Origin: Sinorhizobium medicae
GTDB taxonomy: Bacteria; Pseudomonadota; Alphaproteobacteria; Rhizobiales; Rhizobiaceae
Assembly: GCF_007827695.1 (NCBI RefSeq)
Contig: NZ_VITA01000007.1
Coordinates: 62,001-126,000, forward strand
Reading direction: 5' to 3'
Length of the DNA: 64,000 bases
The notes under the pieces are model-generated. The model was not told the origin of the DNA. It saw only the letters and a program-made list of their open reading frames with translations, and did no database searches. The translations under genes were made by a program, and so were the position numbers. Shown one piece after another: positions 27,497 through 39,011 of this stretch (within the stretch, counting starts at the first letter, position 1; each line of letters opens with the position of its first letter).

Positions 27497-28621
27497 TTGA
27501 AGACACGTGCGGCGCTGCTGAGGACATCACCTGTCGGGAGGCCCTACGCCCATACGAGGCCGCTTTCGATCGAGACGATCGAGCTCGATCCGCCGGGGCC
27601 GGATGAATTGCTCGTGAAGATCGGGGCCGCCGGCCTCTGTCACTCCGACCTGTCGGTCATCAATGGCGACCGGCCGCGGCCGGTGCCGATGGTGCTTGGG
27701 CACGAGGCCGCCGGGACGGTAGAGGCGGTCGGAAGCAATGTGCATGATCTCGCCGCCGGCGACCGGGTGGTGATGAGCTTCATGCCGAGTTGCGGGCATT
27801 GTCTGCCCTGCGCGGAAGGGCGGCCGGCACTCTGCCTTCCCGGAGCGGAAGCGAACGGCAAGGGCACTCTGCTTTCCGGCGAGCGCCGGCTGCATTGCCA
27901 GGACGTTCCGGTCAACCATCACCTCGGTGTTTCGGGTTTTGCCGATTATTCGGTGGTTTCCCGCCAATCCGTCGTCAAGATCGAGGCGGATCTGCCGTTG
28001 GTCGAGGCGGCGCTGTTCGGCTGTGCCGTGCTCACCGGAGTCGGGGCGATCGTCAATACGTGCCGCGTGCGGCCGGGCGAATCCGTTGCGGTCGTCGGGC
28101 TGGGCGGGGTAGGGCTGGCGGCTCTTCTCGGTGCTGTCGCCGCCGGTGCCGAGCGCATCGTCGCGGTGGATCTCGCGGAGGACAAGCTGAAACTCGCCCT
28201 TTCGCTCGGTGCCACGGATACCGTCCTGGCGGCAGACTCTGACGCGGCCGAAAAAATCCGCCTCGCGACCCGTGGCGGCGTCGATCATGCGGTCGAGGCG
28301 GCGGGCTCCGCCAAGGCCTTCGAACTTGCCTATCACATCACACGGAGAGGAGGGCTGACGGTTTCCGCGGGGCTTGCTCATCCTTCGAGCCAGATCTCCA
28401 TCCCGGCAGTGAGCCTCGTTGCGGAAGAGCGCAGTATGCGCGGAAGTTACATGGGAAGCTGTGTGCCCGCGCGCGACATTCCGCGGTTCATCGCGCTCTA
28501 TCAGCGCGGCAGGCTGCCCGTCGACCGGTTACTGTCCAGCACGGGTCCGCTTGAGGAGATCAACGAAGCCTTCGACCTTCTGGATCAGGGCCGCGTGATC
28601 AGACACGTGATAGAGTTCTGA
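27497..28621 (+). CDS. Zinc-dependent alcohol dehydrogenase (class III-like MDR family)
   Basis: A 374-residue medium-chain dehydrogenase. Catalytic-zinc ligands are in GAAGLCHSDLSV and VLGHEAAGTVEAVG; the structural zinc site is SCGHCLPCAEGRPALC (four Cys, about 97-112). The NAD fold is VAVVGLGGVGLAALLGAVAA (about 200). It reads as an aliphatic alcohol or formaldehyde-type dehydrogenase (AdhC-like); substrate unknown. The start is a TTG at 27497, chosen because GGGAGGA lies 6 nt upstream and homology begins with KTRAALLRT. A GGGAGAG/CTCTCCC hairpin (27404-27427) lies in the upstream region. Confidence 0.88.
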   Translation: MKTRAALLRTSPVGRPYAHTRPLSIETIELDPPGPDELLVKIGAAGLCHSDLSVINGDRPRPVPMVLGHEAAGTVEAVGSNVHDLAAGDRVVMSFMPSCGHCLPCAEGRPALCLPGAEANGKGTLLSGERRLHCQDVPVNHHLGVSGFADYSVVSRQSVVKIEADLPLVEAALFGCAVLTGVGAIVNTCRVRPGESVAVVGLGGVGLAALLGAVAAGAERIVAVDLAEDKLKLALSLGATDTVLAADSDAAEKIRLATRGGVDHAVEAAGSAKAFELAYHITRRGGLTVSAGLAHPSSQISIPAVSLVAEERSMRGSYMGSCVPARDIPRFIALYQRGRLPVDRLLSSTGPLEEINEAFDLLDQGRVIRHVIEF

Positions 28622-28644
28622 TCACTTCACCATTGTCACGGAAA

Positions 28645-29712
28645 TCATGTCGGCCATCCCTGCCAGGCGACCCAGCGTCCGTGAAAGTCGGCACGGCCGA
28701 CGAGATGCTTGTCGCCGCTCGGCCAGATCTGCAGTGAAAGTGCCGCGCCGGGCGCCTGACCGTCGGCTTCCATCTGGAGTCGGGCAAGCGGAGCCTCAGA
28801 TGTCGCAGCCGCCCCCGCGGCGGAAATCAGAGCCTCACCTGCGTTGCGGGCGATTTGCGGCAGGTATTGCCAGGCGATCGAGTGATAGACAACGTGGGCA
28901 GCGCCCGAATGGGCGATCGACAAGCGCATCCTCAGCCAGTCGATCGCGTCCGCCCGCTCGACCAGGCTGCCGTGAAAGGCGGCGAGCTCCAGTGCTTGCC
29001 TCGTGCGGTCGATCCGGTCCTGCTGGTCGGCCCAGACATAGGAGAGAAGCCGAAGCCGATCCTCGCTATCGGACGGATCGATGGGATTGAGGTCGCACCC
29101 GGCGCGGTCGATGATTTCGACATTCCGCAGGGGCGGCCTTGCTCCCGACCATTCAGGTGCGATGGCCACAGCACTGGCTTCATTGCCCCAATGGTTGCCC
29201 GCCAGAGCGTAGCGGTAGCGGTCCCAGTGCAGGTTCAAGCCCGCACTGGCGCCGACCTCCGAAAGCAGAAGTGGTTTTCCGAAAAGCTGCGCCACAGTGA
29301 GAAAACCGGGAAGAAGGGCGGCGGAGCGACGCACCTCATTGGTCTGCGGCGCCGAGATGAGGCGGTCGAGGATGAAACCGGCCTGCTGCTCCATTGCCCG
29401 AGTGATCGCCTGCCAGAGGGCTTCGTCGTCGTATCGGTTCGGTGGATAGCTTGCCTCGAGCTCCTCGTCGCGGCCGGAGAGGACCAGCGCATGCAAGGCA
29501 CCGGCAAGGCGTAGCGGCACCGAATCGCCTTTTGAGGTCGGGTCGCCATGCCAGCCGAGGACATGCGTGCCAACTTTCGACCCTGTCGCCAGTCGATCGG
29601 CGACGAGACGGCAGAGCCGGGCGGTAAATGGCGATCCCAGTTCGTCGCAGGATCTTGCCTGATCTCGGAAAGCATCGCGAACGCGCGTCCCGGCTGGCGT
29701 CGCGTCAGACAT
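28645..29712 (-). CDS. DUF2332 family protein
   Basis: A 355-residue protein of unknown function matching DUF2332, a family in actinobacteria and rhizobia. Recognisable parts are DQARSCDELGSPFTARLCRL (N-terminal), LLLSEVGASAGLNLHWDRYR (about 145-165) and AAHVVYHSIAWQYLPQIAR (about 273). The GASAGLNL motif is reminiscent of a nucleotide-binding loop, but no methyltransferase or hydrolase activity can be claimed. It overlaps the upstream MaoC gene by 8 nt, so the two are translated together. Confidence 0.75.
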   Translation of the reverse strand: MSDATPAGTRVRDAFRDQARSCDELGSPFTARLCRLVADRLATGSKVGTHVLGWHGDPTSKGDSVPLRLAGALHALVLSGRDEELEASYPPNRYDDEALWQAITRAMEQQAGFILDRLISAPQTNEVRRSAALLPGFLTVAQLFGKPLLLSEVGASAGLNLHWDRYRYALAGNHWGNEASAVAIAPEWSGARPPLRNVEIIDRAGCDLNPIDPSDSEDRLRLLSYVWADQQDRIDRTRQALELAAFHGSLVERADAIDWLRMRLSIAHSGAAHVVYHSIAWQYLPQIARNAGEALISAAGAAATSEAPLARLQMEADGQAPGAALSLQIWPSGDKHLVGRADFHGRWVAWQGWPT

Positions 29713-30193
29713 CTGCTGGCCGGTCTTTCGGATCGAACTGGATGATCGTCTGCCAGGTCGCGGTCAGCGCCGGTTTCCTTTCGCCTTCGATTTCGACGGT
29801 AACATCGTAGGTAATCATCAGCATTCCGGCCCCTCGGAAACGTGCGTCCGCCATCGTAAAGCGGCCGCGTACGCGCGCACCGCTCTTGACTGGCGCCATG
29901 AAGCGCACCTTGTCGAAGCCGTAGTTGATGCCCATCGTCTGCTCGCGGATCTTAGGCAGACAATTGTAGTTCATCGCCGAAAGCAGCGACAGCGACAGGA
30001 AGCCATGTGCGATCGTACCACCGAAAGGCGTTTCCGCGGCAGCGCGCACCGGATCGGTGTGAATGTACTGGAAGTCACCCGTCGCCTCGGCGAACCGGTC
30101 GATCGTTTTTTGCGTCACGGTAATCCAGTCGGAGACGCCGAGCTCCTTGCCGATCAGCTCCTTGATGTCGGAAAGTGAAATATCCTGCGGCAT
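29705..30193 (-). CDS. MaoC-like (R)-hydratase/dehydratase, NodN-type
   Basis: A 162-residue hot-dog fold protein. The hydratase motif is FAEATGDFQYIHTDPVRAAA (Asp and His about residues 41-46) and PFGGTIAHGFLSLSLL, both conserved in MaoC dehydratases and NodN. It would hydrate an enoyl-CoA to a 3-hydroxyacyl-CoA. It starts 74 bp after the glycogen debranching gene on the same strand and may be read through from it. Confidence 0.88.
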   Translation of the reverse strand: MPQDISLSDIKELIGKELGVSDWITVTQKTIDRFAEATGDFQYIHTDPVRAAAETPFGGTIAHGFLSLSLLSAMNYNCLPKIREQTMGINYGFDKVRFMAPVKSGARVRGRFTMADARFRGAGMLMITYDVTVEIEGERKPALTATWQTIIQFDPKDRPADV

Positions 30194-30267
30194 ATGGCTG
30201 TCCTAAATAGCCTCCCCTGCCGATCTATAGGCCGGCCGGGCAAGGTCTAGCAAGTGGTCGTAAGTCG

Positions 30268-32232
30268 TTAAAAAAACTCGACGAGAAAGGTGACCGAACG
30301 GGCTGGTACGCTTGCCGGTGCCGGTCCATCCGAGAGAGCGTCGCGCCATTCGTTCTTGAGGTTCGCCGGAAGCCGGATCGGGTGTGGCGCGTGGCTGCGG
30401 TTGACGACCACGGCAAGCCGGGTGGCTTTTTTCTGGTGGCGATCTTCGGTCGCAAGCATCATGACGAGATTGTCGGTGGCGGGGTGCTCCCATTGCTCGA
30501 CGGTTAGGGGCTCTCCATCGAGACATAGCCAGGCGACATCGTCGATGCCGGTGAAGAAGGCGGTCTCGGCAAAGACGCCGAAACGCCGGCGCATGGCGGA
30601 AAGCCGTGCAGAGTGCTCGACGAGTGTGCCGTCCGGTTTGCTCCAGTCGAGCCAGGTCACGGCATTGTCCTGCGCATAGGCGTTGTTGTTGCCGCCCTGA
30701 CTGTGGCCGCCTTCATCGCCGGCTCTCATCATGATTGCACCGCGCGAGGCGAAGAGAGTGCTGAGGAGCGCCATGACATCGCGCTGCCGGAAAGAGGCGA
30801 TCTCCGGATCCGTTACCGGACCTTCGGCACCGTTGTTCCACGAGAAGTTCTCGTCGTGGCCATCCCGATTACCCTCGCCGTTCGCCTCATTGTGCTTGCG
30901 GGCGTAGGAGACGAGATCCATCAACGTGAAGCCATCGTGGGCGGCGATGAAGTTGAGGCTGCGGGTGTCCGTCTCGCCCCATCGAGAAAAGCTGGCGGAG
31001 GAGCCGGCGAGCGCTGTCGCAAACGCACCGACCGTGTGACGATCGCCGCGCCAGTAGCGGCGGATGTCGTCGCGTGCCCGATCGTTCCATTCCAGAAAGG
31101 GAGGCGGGAAATTGCCGAGCTGGTAGCCGCCGGGCCCGGTGTCCCAGGGCTCGGCGATGAACACGCGGTCGCAAAGGACCGGGTCGGCTGCCATCGCCGA
31201 GAAAAGCGCGGCATCGCGGCGGAAGCCACCCATGTCGCGGCCGAGAATCGAGGCGAGGTCGAAGCGGAAACCGTCAATGCCGGCGGCAAGTACGAAATGC
31301 CGCAAACTGTCGACGATCAGTCGCTGGACGACCGGGTGGTCGCAGGCGATCGTGTTGCCGCAGCCCGTGTCGTTGATGAGTTCGCCCGGCCGGCCGGTGG
31401 CATGGCGATAATAGGTCAGGTTGTCCAGTCCGCGCATCGAAAGCGTGGCGCCGAAACGATCGCTCTCGCCGGAATGGTTGAAGACGAGATCAAGGATGAC
31501 GCCGATGCCGGCCTGATGCAGGGCATCTACGGTTTCGCGCAGTTCCCTGATGCCGCCCGGCACCAGGCGCGGATCGAGAGCCATCGGCGCAATCGGATTG
31601 TAGCCCCAACCGTTGCGCAGGCCGAGCGGAGGCAGATGCCGCTCGTCGATCCAGGCAACCACCGGCATGAGTTCGACCGCGGAAACCCCGAGGCGCGTGA
31701 GATGTTCGATGATGGCGGGTTCGGCCAGAGCCGCCACAGTGCCGCGTTTCTTTTCCGGTACGCCCGGGTGAAGGATCGTAAACGGCTTGACCGCAACTTC
31801 GTAGATCAGCGCGCCCGATGAAAAGAGTGGAGGCCCGGGTTTTACCGTCTTCGCTTCCGTGACGACTGCTTTCGGGACGAGGTCGGCCGTGTCTTCGCCG
31901 AAGGCCGTCAGCCGCGGATCGTGACGAAAAGGCCCGTCGAGCTCGACCGCGTAAGGGTCGACCAGAAGCTTCGACGGATCGAACCAAAGCCCATGATCCG
32001 GGGAGTACACGCCGTCGGCGCGCAGGCCGTAGCGGGTGCCGGGCGCTATGTCGGGCAGAATGATGCTGTGGACGTCGCCATCGCGCAGCATCGGCAGGCG
32101 GCTGAGCTCTGCCATCCCGGCTCCGTCGAACAGGCAGAGATCGATGCGGGCTGCATTATGCGACCAGACCGTAAAGCGTGTTCCGTCGGCTGCCCGTGTC
32201 ACGCCGAGTGGTGGAAAGCCGGTCGTCGGCAT
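30268..32232 (-). CDS. glgX: Glycogen debranching enzyme (isoamylase type)
   Basis: A 654-residue GH13 enzyme that removes limit-dextrin branches left by phosphorylase. The N-terminal CBM48 domain begins FPPLGVTRAADGTRFTVWSH. The catalytic nucleophile is in AAGIDGFRFDLASILGRD and the acid/base Glu in VFIAEPWDTGPGGY; the transition-state Asp is in FIAAHDGFTLMDLVSY. MPTTG at 32232 has GAGGGGG 9 nt upstream; earlier ATGs at 32250 and 32322 are alternatives. It is the last gene of the glg operon, 114 bp after pgm. Confidence 0.93.
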   Translation of the reverse strand: MPTTGFPPLGVTRAADGTRFTVWSHNAARIDLCLFDGAGMAELSRLPMLRDGDVHSIILPDIAPGTRYGLRADGVYSPDHGLWFDPSKLLVDPYAVELDGPFRHDPRLTAFGEDTADLVPKAVVTEAKTVKPGPPLFSSGALIYEVAVKPFTILHPGVPEKKRGTVAALAEPAIIEHLTRLGVSAVELMPVVAWIDERHLPPLGLRNGWGYNPIAPMALDPRLVPGGIRELRETVDALHQAGIGVILDLVFNHSGESDRFGATLSMRGLDNLTYYRHATGRPGELINDTGCGNTIACDHPVVQRLIVDSLRHFVLAAGIDGFRFDLASILGRDMGGFRRDAALFSAMAADPVLCDRVFIAEPWDTGPGGYQLGNFPPPFLEWNDRARDDIRRYWRGDRHTVGAFATALAGSSASFSRWGETDTRSLNFIAAHDGFTLMDLVSYARKHNEANGEGNRDGHDENFSWNNGAEGPVTDPEIASFRQRDVMALLSTLFASRGAIMMRAGDEGGHSQGGNNNAYAQDNAVTWLDWSKPDGTLVEHSARLSAMRRRFGVFAETAFFTGIDDVAWLCLDGEPLTVEQWEHPATDNLVMMLATEDRHQKKATRLAVVVNRSHAPHPIRLPANLKNEWRDALSDGPAPASVPARSVTFLVEFF

Positions 32233-32346
32233 GAGTGCGGGCCCCCTCATGATATTGCAGCTCAAGTCAGTGCCGGTGTTGATCCCCCTCTGCCCGGCAG
32301 GGCGGAGGGGGAAAGGGCGCACAGAGGGCGGCGTTGATACAACACC

Positions 32347-35423
<3,077 letters not shown>

Positions 35424-35429
35424 ACTCGG

Positions 35430-36689
35430 CTACATTCCCAGTTTGTCGATCATTGGCTGCGTGATCAGGCAAACGCCGCTCTCCGTGCGGCGGAAGCGTT
35501 TCGCGTCGAGCTCCGGATCGTCGCCGACGACCAGTCCCTCCGGAATGACGACGCGGCTGTCGATGACCACGTTCCGCAGGATCGAATGGCGCCCGATCGT
35601 CACGTCGGGGAGAACTACGGCATTTTCGAGTCTGGAGTATGAATTCACCCTGACACCGGTGAAGAGCAGACTCCTGTTGAGCGCGGCGCCCGATATGATG
35701 CAATCGCCCGAGACGAGCGAGGATGTGGCTGAGCCGCGGCGATTTTCATCGTCATGGACGAATTTGGCAGGCGGCTTGATCTCGGAGAAAGTCCAGATCG
35801 GCCAGGTGCTGTCATAGATGTCGAGTTCGGGCGTGATATGGGTAAGGTCGATATTGGCCTGCCAGTAGGCGTCGATGGTGCCGACGTCGCGCCAATAGGC
35901 CTCACGTTCGAAGTCGGACCGGACGCAGGAATGGGTGAAGCGGTGGGCAACCGCTTTGCCGTGCTCTACGATGTAGGGGATGATGTCCTTGCCGAAGTCG
36001 CGGCTCGATTTCGGGTCGGCGGCGTCCCGGCGCAGCATGTCCATCAGGAATTTCGTGTGGAACACATAGATGCCCATGGACGCGAGCGCCATCTCCGGGT
36101 TGCCGGGAATGCTCGGCGGATCGGCCGGCTTTTCGACGAAGGCGATGATGCGGTCTTCGGTGTCGACATGCATGACGCCGAAGCCCGTCGCCTCCATCCG
36201 CGGCACTTCGAGGCAGCCGACGGTCACGTCGGCGCCCGAATCGACGTGCTGCTGCAGCATCAGCTCGTAGTCCATCTTATAGACGTGGTCGCCGGCGAGA
36301 ATGACCATGAATTCGACGCCATGATCCTCGATGATGTCGGTGTTCTGGTAGACCGCGTCGGCGGTGCCTTCGTACCATTGTGTTTCCGAGACGCGTTGGC
36401 TTGCCGGCAAGATGTCGAAGCTCTCGTTACGCTCCGGCCGGAAGAAGTTCCAGCCGCGCTGGAGGTGCCGAATCAGCGAGTGGGCCTTGTACTGCGTGGC
36501 GACGCCTATGCGACGGATGCCGGAGTTCAGCGCGTTGGAAAGCGCGAAATCGATGATCCGCGCCTTGCCGCCGAAGTAGACAGCGGGTTTTGCGCGGCGG
36601 TCGGTCAGTTCCTTGAGCCGGCTGCCGCGGCCCCCGGCAAGCACATAGGCCATGGCATCACGGGCTAGGGGTTGCGTACGTTTTTCCAC
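35430..36689 (-). CDS. glgC: Glucose-1-phosphate adenylyltransferase (ADP-glucose pyrophosphorylase)
   Basis: A 419-residue enzyme forming ADP-glucose, the committed and allosterically controlled step of glycogen synthesis. The pyrophosphorylase loop is [20 protein letters not shown] (about 17-36), the catalytic Asp sits in [15 protein letters not shown] and the glucose-1-phosphate site in [20 protein letters not shown] left-handed beta-helix C-terminus follows ([20 protein letters not shown]). It starts 111 bp after glgB. Confidence 0.97.
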   Translation of the reverse strand: MEKRTQPLARDAMAYVLAGGRGSRLKELTDRRAKPAVYFGGKARIIDFALSNALNSGIRRIGVATQYKAHSLIRHLQRGWNFFRPERNESFDILPASQRVSETQWYEGTADAVYQNTDIIEDHGVEFMVILAGDHVYKMDYELMLQQHVDSGADVTVGCLEVPRMEATGFGVMHVDTEDRIIAFVEKPADPPSIPGNPEMALASMGIYVFHTKFLMDMLRRDAADPKSSRDFGKDIIPYIVEHGKAVAHRFTHSCVRSDFEREAYWRDVGTIDAYWQANIDLTHITPELDIYDSTWPIWTFSEIKPPAKFVHDDENRRGSATSSLVSGDCIISGAALNRSLLFTGVRVNSYSRLENAVVLPDVTIGRHSILRNVVIDSRVVIPEGLVVGDDPELDAKRFRRTESGVCLITQPMIDKLGM

Positions 36690-36800
36690 TGTTCATCCTC
36701 CCCAAAGTCATTTCGGAGGACTGCCCGGCGTGCTCTTTCCGACGCTCGCAGCCCTTACTCCTGCTCCGCCCGACGTGCCATTTCCAGCCGGGCGGGACCT

Positions 36801-39011
36801 CTAATCCTGCTCCAGCATCAGTGCCGCCAGAGGCGGCAGCGTGATGGTGGCGATTGTCTCTCCGTTCGCTCTCTTTTCCGCAATGACGGCGCCGCCGTTA
36901 CCCTTGCCGCTTCCTCCGTAGATTTCCGCGTCGGTGTTGAGGATTTCCTTCCAGCGCCCGGCGACCGGAAGCGGTATGTCGTAATGTTCGCGGTAGACGG
37001 GAGTGAAATTGGTGATGACGGCGACGAGCTTCTCACCGGGTGCTTTCCTGAGCCAGGCGAAGACGGAATTTTGACGGTCATCGGCAATCAGCCACTCGAA
37101 TCCGTCGCCCTCGCAGTCGCGCGCGTGCAGCGCCGGCTTCGAGCGGTAGGTACCGTTCAGGTCGCGCACCAGGCGGCGCATTCCTTCGTGCAGATTGTAT
37201 TCGAGCAGGTTCCAGTCGAGTGCGCGGTCCTCAGACCACTCTCGCCACTGCGCGAATTCCTGTCCCATGAAAAGCAGCTTCTTGCCGGGATAGCCCCACA
37301 TGAAACCGTAATAGGCCCTGAGATTGGCGAATTTCTGCCAGTCATCGCCGGCCATCTTGGCGATCAGCGATCCCTTGCCGTGCACGACCTCGTCATGAGA
37401 GAGCGGCAGCACGAAGTTTTCGCTGAAGGCATAGAGCAGCCCGAAAGTCAGGTCGTTATGGTGGAACTTCCGATGAACGGGCTCGCGCGCGAGATATTGC
37501 AGCGTGTCATGCATGAAGCCCATGTTCCACTTGAACCCGAAGCCGAGGCCGCCCGCATGCACCGGGTGCGAGACCTTCGGCCAGGAGGTCGACTCCTCGG
37601 CGATGGTCAGCACGCCCTGGTGAATACCGTATATGCTGGAATTCATCGTCTGCAGGAAACGCACGGCCTCGAGGTTTTCGTTGCCGCCATATTCGTTCGG
37701 CACCCATTCGCCATGCTTTCGCGAATAGTCGAGATAAAGCATCGAAGCGACCGCATCGACGCGCAGGCCGTCGACATGGAATTTCTCCGCCCAGTAGAGG
37801 GCGTTGTTGACCAGAAAGGCGACGACCTCCTGACGGCCGAAATTGTAGATTGCAGTGTTCCAGTCGGGGTGAAAGCCCTGGCGTGGATCCGCATGCTCGT
37901 AGAGGGCGGTGCCGTCGAACCAGCGCAGCCCGTGTTCGTCCGTCGGGAAATGCGCCGGCACCCAGTCGAGGATGACGCCGAGGCCGACCTTGTGGCAACC
38001 GTTGACGAAGCGCGCAAAGCCCTCCGGCTCGCCGAAGCGTGCGGTCGGCGCATACAGGCCGGTGGTCTGGTAGCCCCAGGACGGGTCATAGGGATATTCC
38101 GAAATGGGCAGGAACTCGATATGGGTGAAGCCCATGTCGACGCAATAGGGGATCAGCCTTTCCGCCAGCTCGTCCCAGGAGAGCATGTCGCCATTGTCGC
38201 GACGCTGCCATGAGGCGGCGTGGACCTCGTAGATCGAGATCGGCTGGCGGCGCGGATCGAGCTCGGCCCAGTGGCGCCGATGCGCCTCATCTTCCCAAAC
38301 CTGAGCGATTTCGGCCGCCGTCATGGAAGCCGTGTCGGGCCTGAGTTCCGACCGGCGGGCAAAAGGGTCGGCTTTCAACGGCAAGAGCGTGCCTTGACGG
38401 TCGACAATTTCGTACTTGTAGGGTGTGCCGACCGGCACGCCGGGTATGAAGATTTCCCAAATACCGGTGTCCACGCGCAGGCGCATCACGTGCCGGCGCC
38501 CGTCCCATTCATTGAAGTTCCCGACGACGGAGACGCGCCGCGCGTTCGGCGCCCAGACGGCGAAGTGAAAGCCCTCCGCGCCTTCATGCGAGATCGGATG
38601 CGCACCCATCTTGTCGAAGAGGCGAAGATGCGAGCCCTCGCGGATATAGTAATCGTCCATCGGCCCGAGCACGGGACCGAAGCTGTAGGGATCGATGACC
38701 GTCCATTCGCCGCCGCCATTGCGAGCGCGGTAGCGGACGGGTTGCTCCTTGCTCAAGGCCACCGGCCCCTCGAAGAAGCCGGCCTCGTCGCGCCGCACGA
38801 GCGTGCCGAGTTCGTTCCCGGCAAGCGTCTCCGCAACGACCGTCTCCGCTCCGGGAATGAAGCATCGGGCAACAAATGTCTTGCCCGCGGCGTGGACTCC
38901 AAGGACGGCAAAGGGGTCGCTATGGGTGCCGGAAAGTATTGCCGCAATTTCCGGCGCTGGCAGCGTGCCTGACGGGGCGGGAGCTGGATCCTGGCCGGGG
39001 GGAACCGTCAT
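36801..39011 (-). CDS. glgB: 1,4-alpha-glucan branching enzyme
   Basis: A 736-residue GH13 enzyme that makes alpha-1,6 branches. An N-terminal domain (HSDPFAVLGVHAAGKTFVAR) and CBM48 (FHFAVWAPNARRVSVVGNFN) precede the catalytic barrel with FHVDGLRVDAVASMLYLDYS (nucleophile Asp), LTIAEESTSWPKVSHP (Glu) and FVLPLSHDEVVHGKGSL (Asp). Length is typical. It overlaps the glgP stop by ATGA. Confidence 0.97.
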   Translation of the reverse strand: MTVPPGQDPAPAPSGTLPAPEIAAILSGTHSDPFAVLGVHAAGKTFVARCFIPGAETVVAETLAGNELGTLVRRDEAGFFEGPVALSKEQPVRYRARNGGGEWTVIDPYSFGPVLGPMDDYYIREGSHLRLFDKMGAHPISHEGAEGFHFAVWAPNARRVSVVGNFNEWDGRRHVMRLRVDTGIWEIFIPGVPVGTPYKYEIVDRQGTLLPLKADPFARRSELRPDTASMTAAEIAQVWEDEAHRRHWAELDPRRQPISIYEVHAASWQRRDNGDMLSWDELAERLIPYCVDMGFTHIEFLPISEYPYDPSWGYQTTGLYAPTARFGEPEGFARFVNGCHKVGLGVILDWVPAHFPTDEHGLRWFDGTALYEHADPRQGFHPDWNTAIYNFGRQEVVAFLVNNALYWAEKFHVDGLRVDAVASMLYLDYSRKHGEWVPNEYGGNENLEAVRFLQTMNSSIYGIHQGVLTIAEESTSWPKVSHPVHAGGLGFGFKWNMGFMHDTLQYLAREPVHRKFHHNDLTFGLLYAFSENFVLPLSHDEVVHGKGSLIAKMAGDDWQKFANLRAYYGFMWGYPGKKLLFMGQEFAQWREWSEDRALDWNLLEYNLHEGMRRLVRDLNGTYRSKPALHARDCEGDGFEWLIADDRQNSVFAWLRKAPGEKLVAVITNFTPVYREHYDIPLPVAGRWKEILNTDAEIYGGSGKGNGGAVIAEKRANGETIATITLPPLAALMLEQD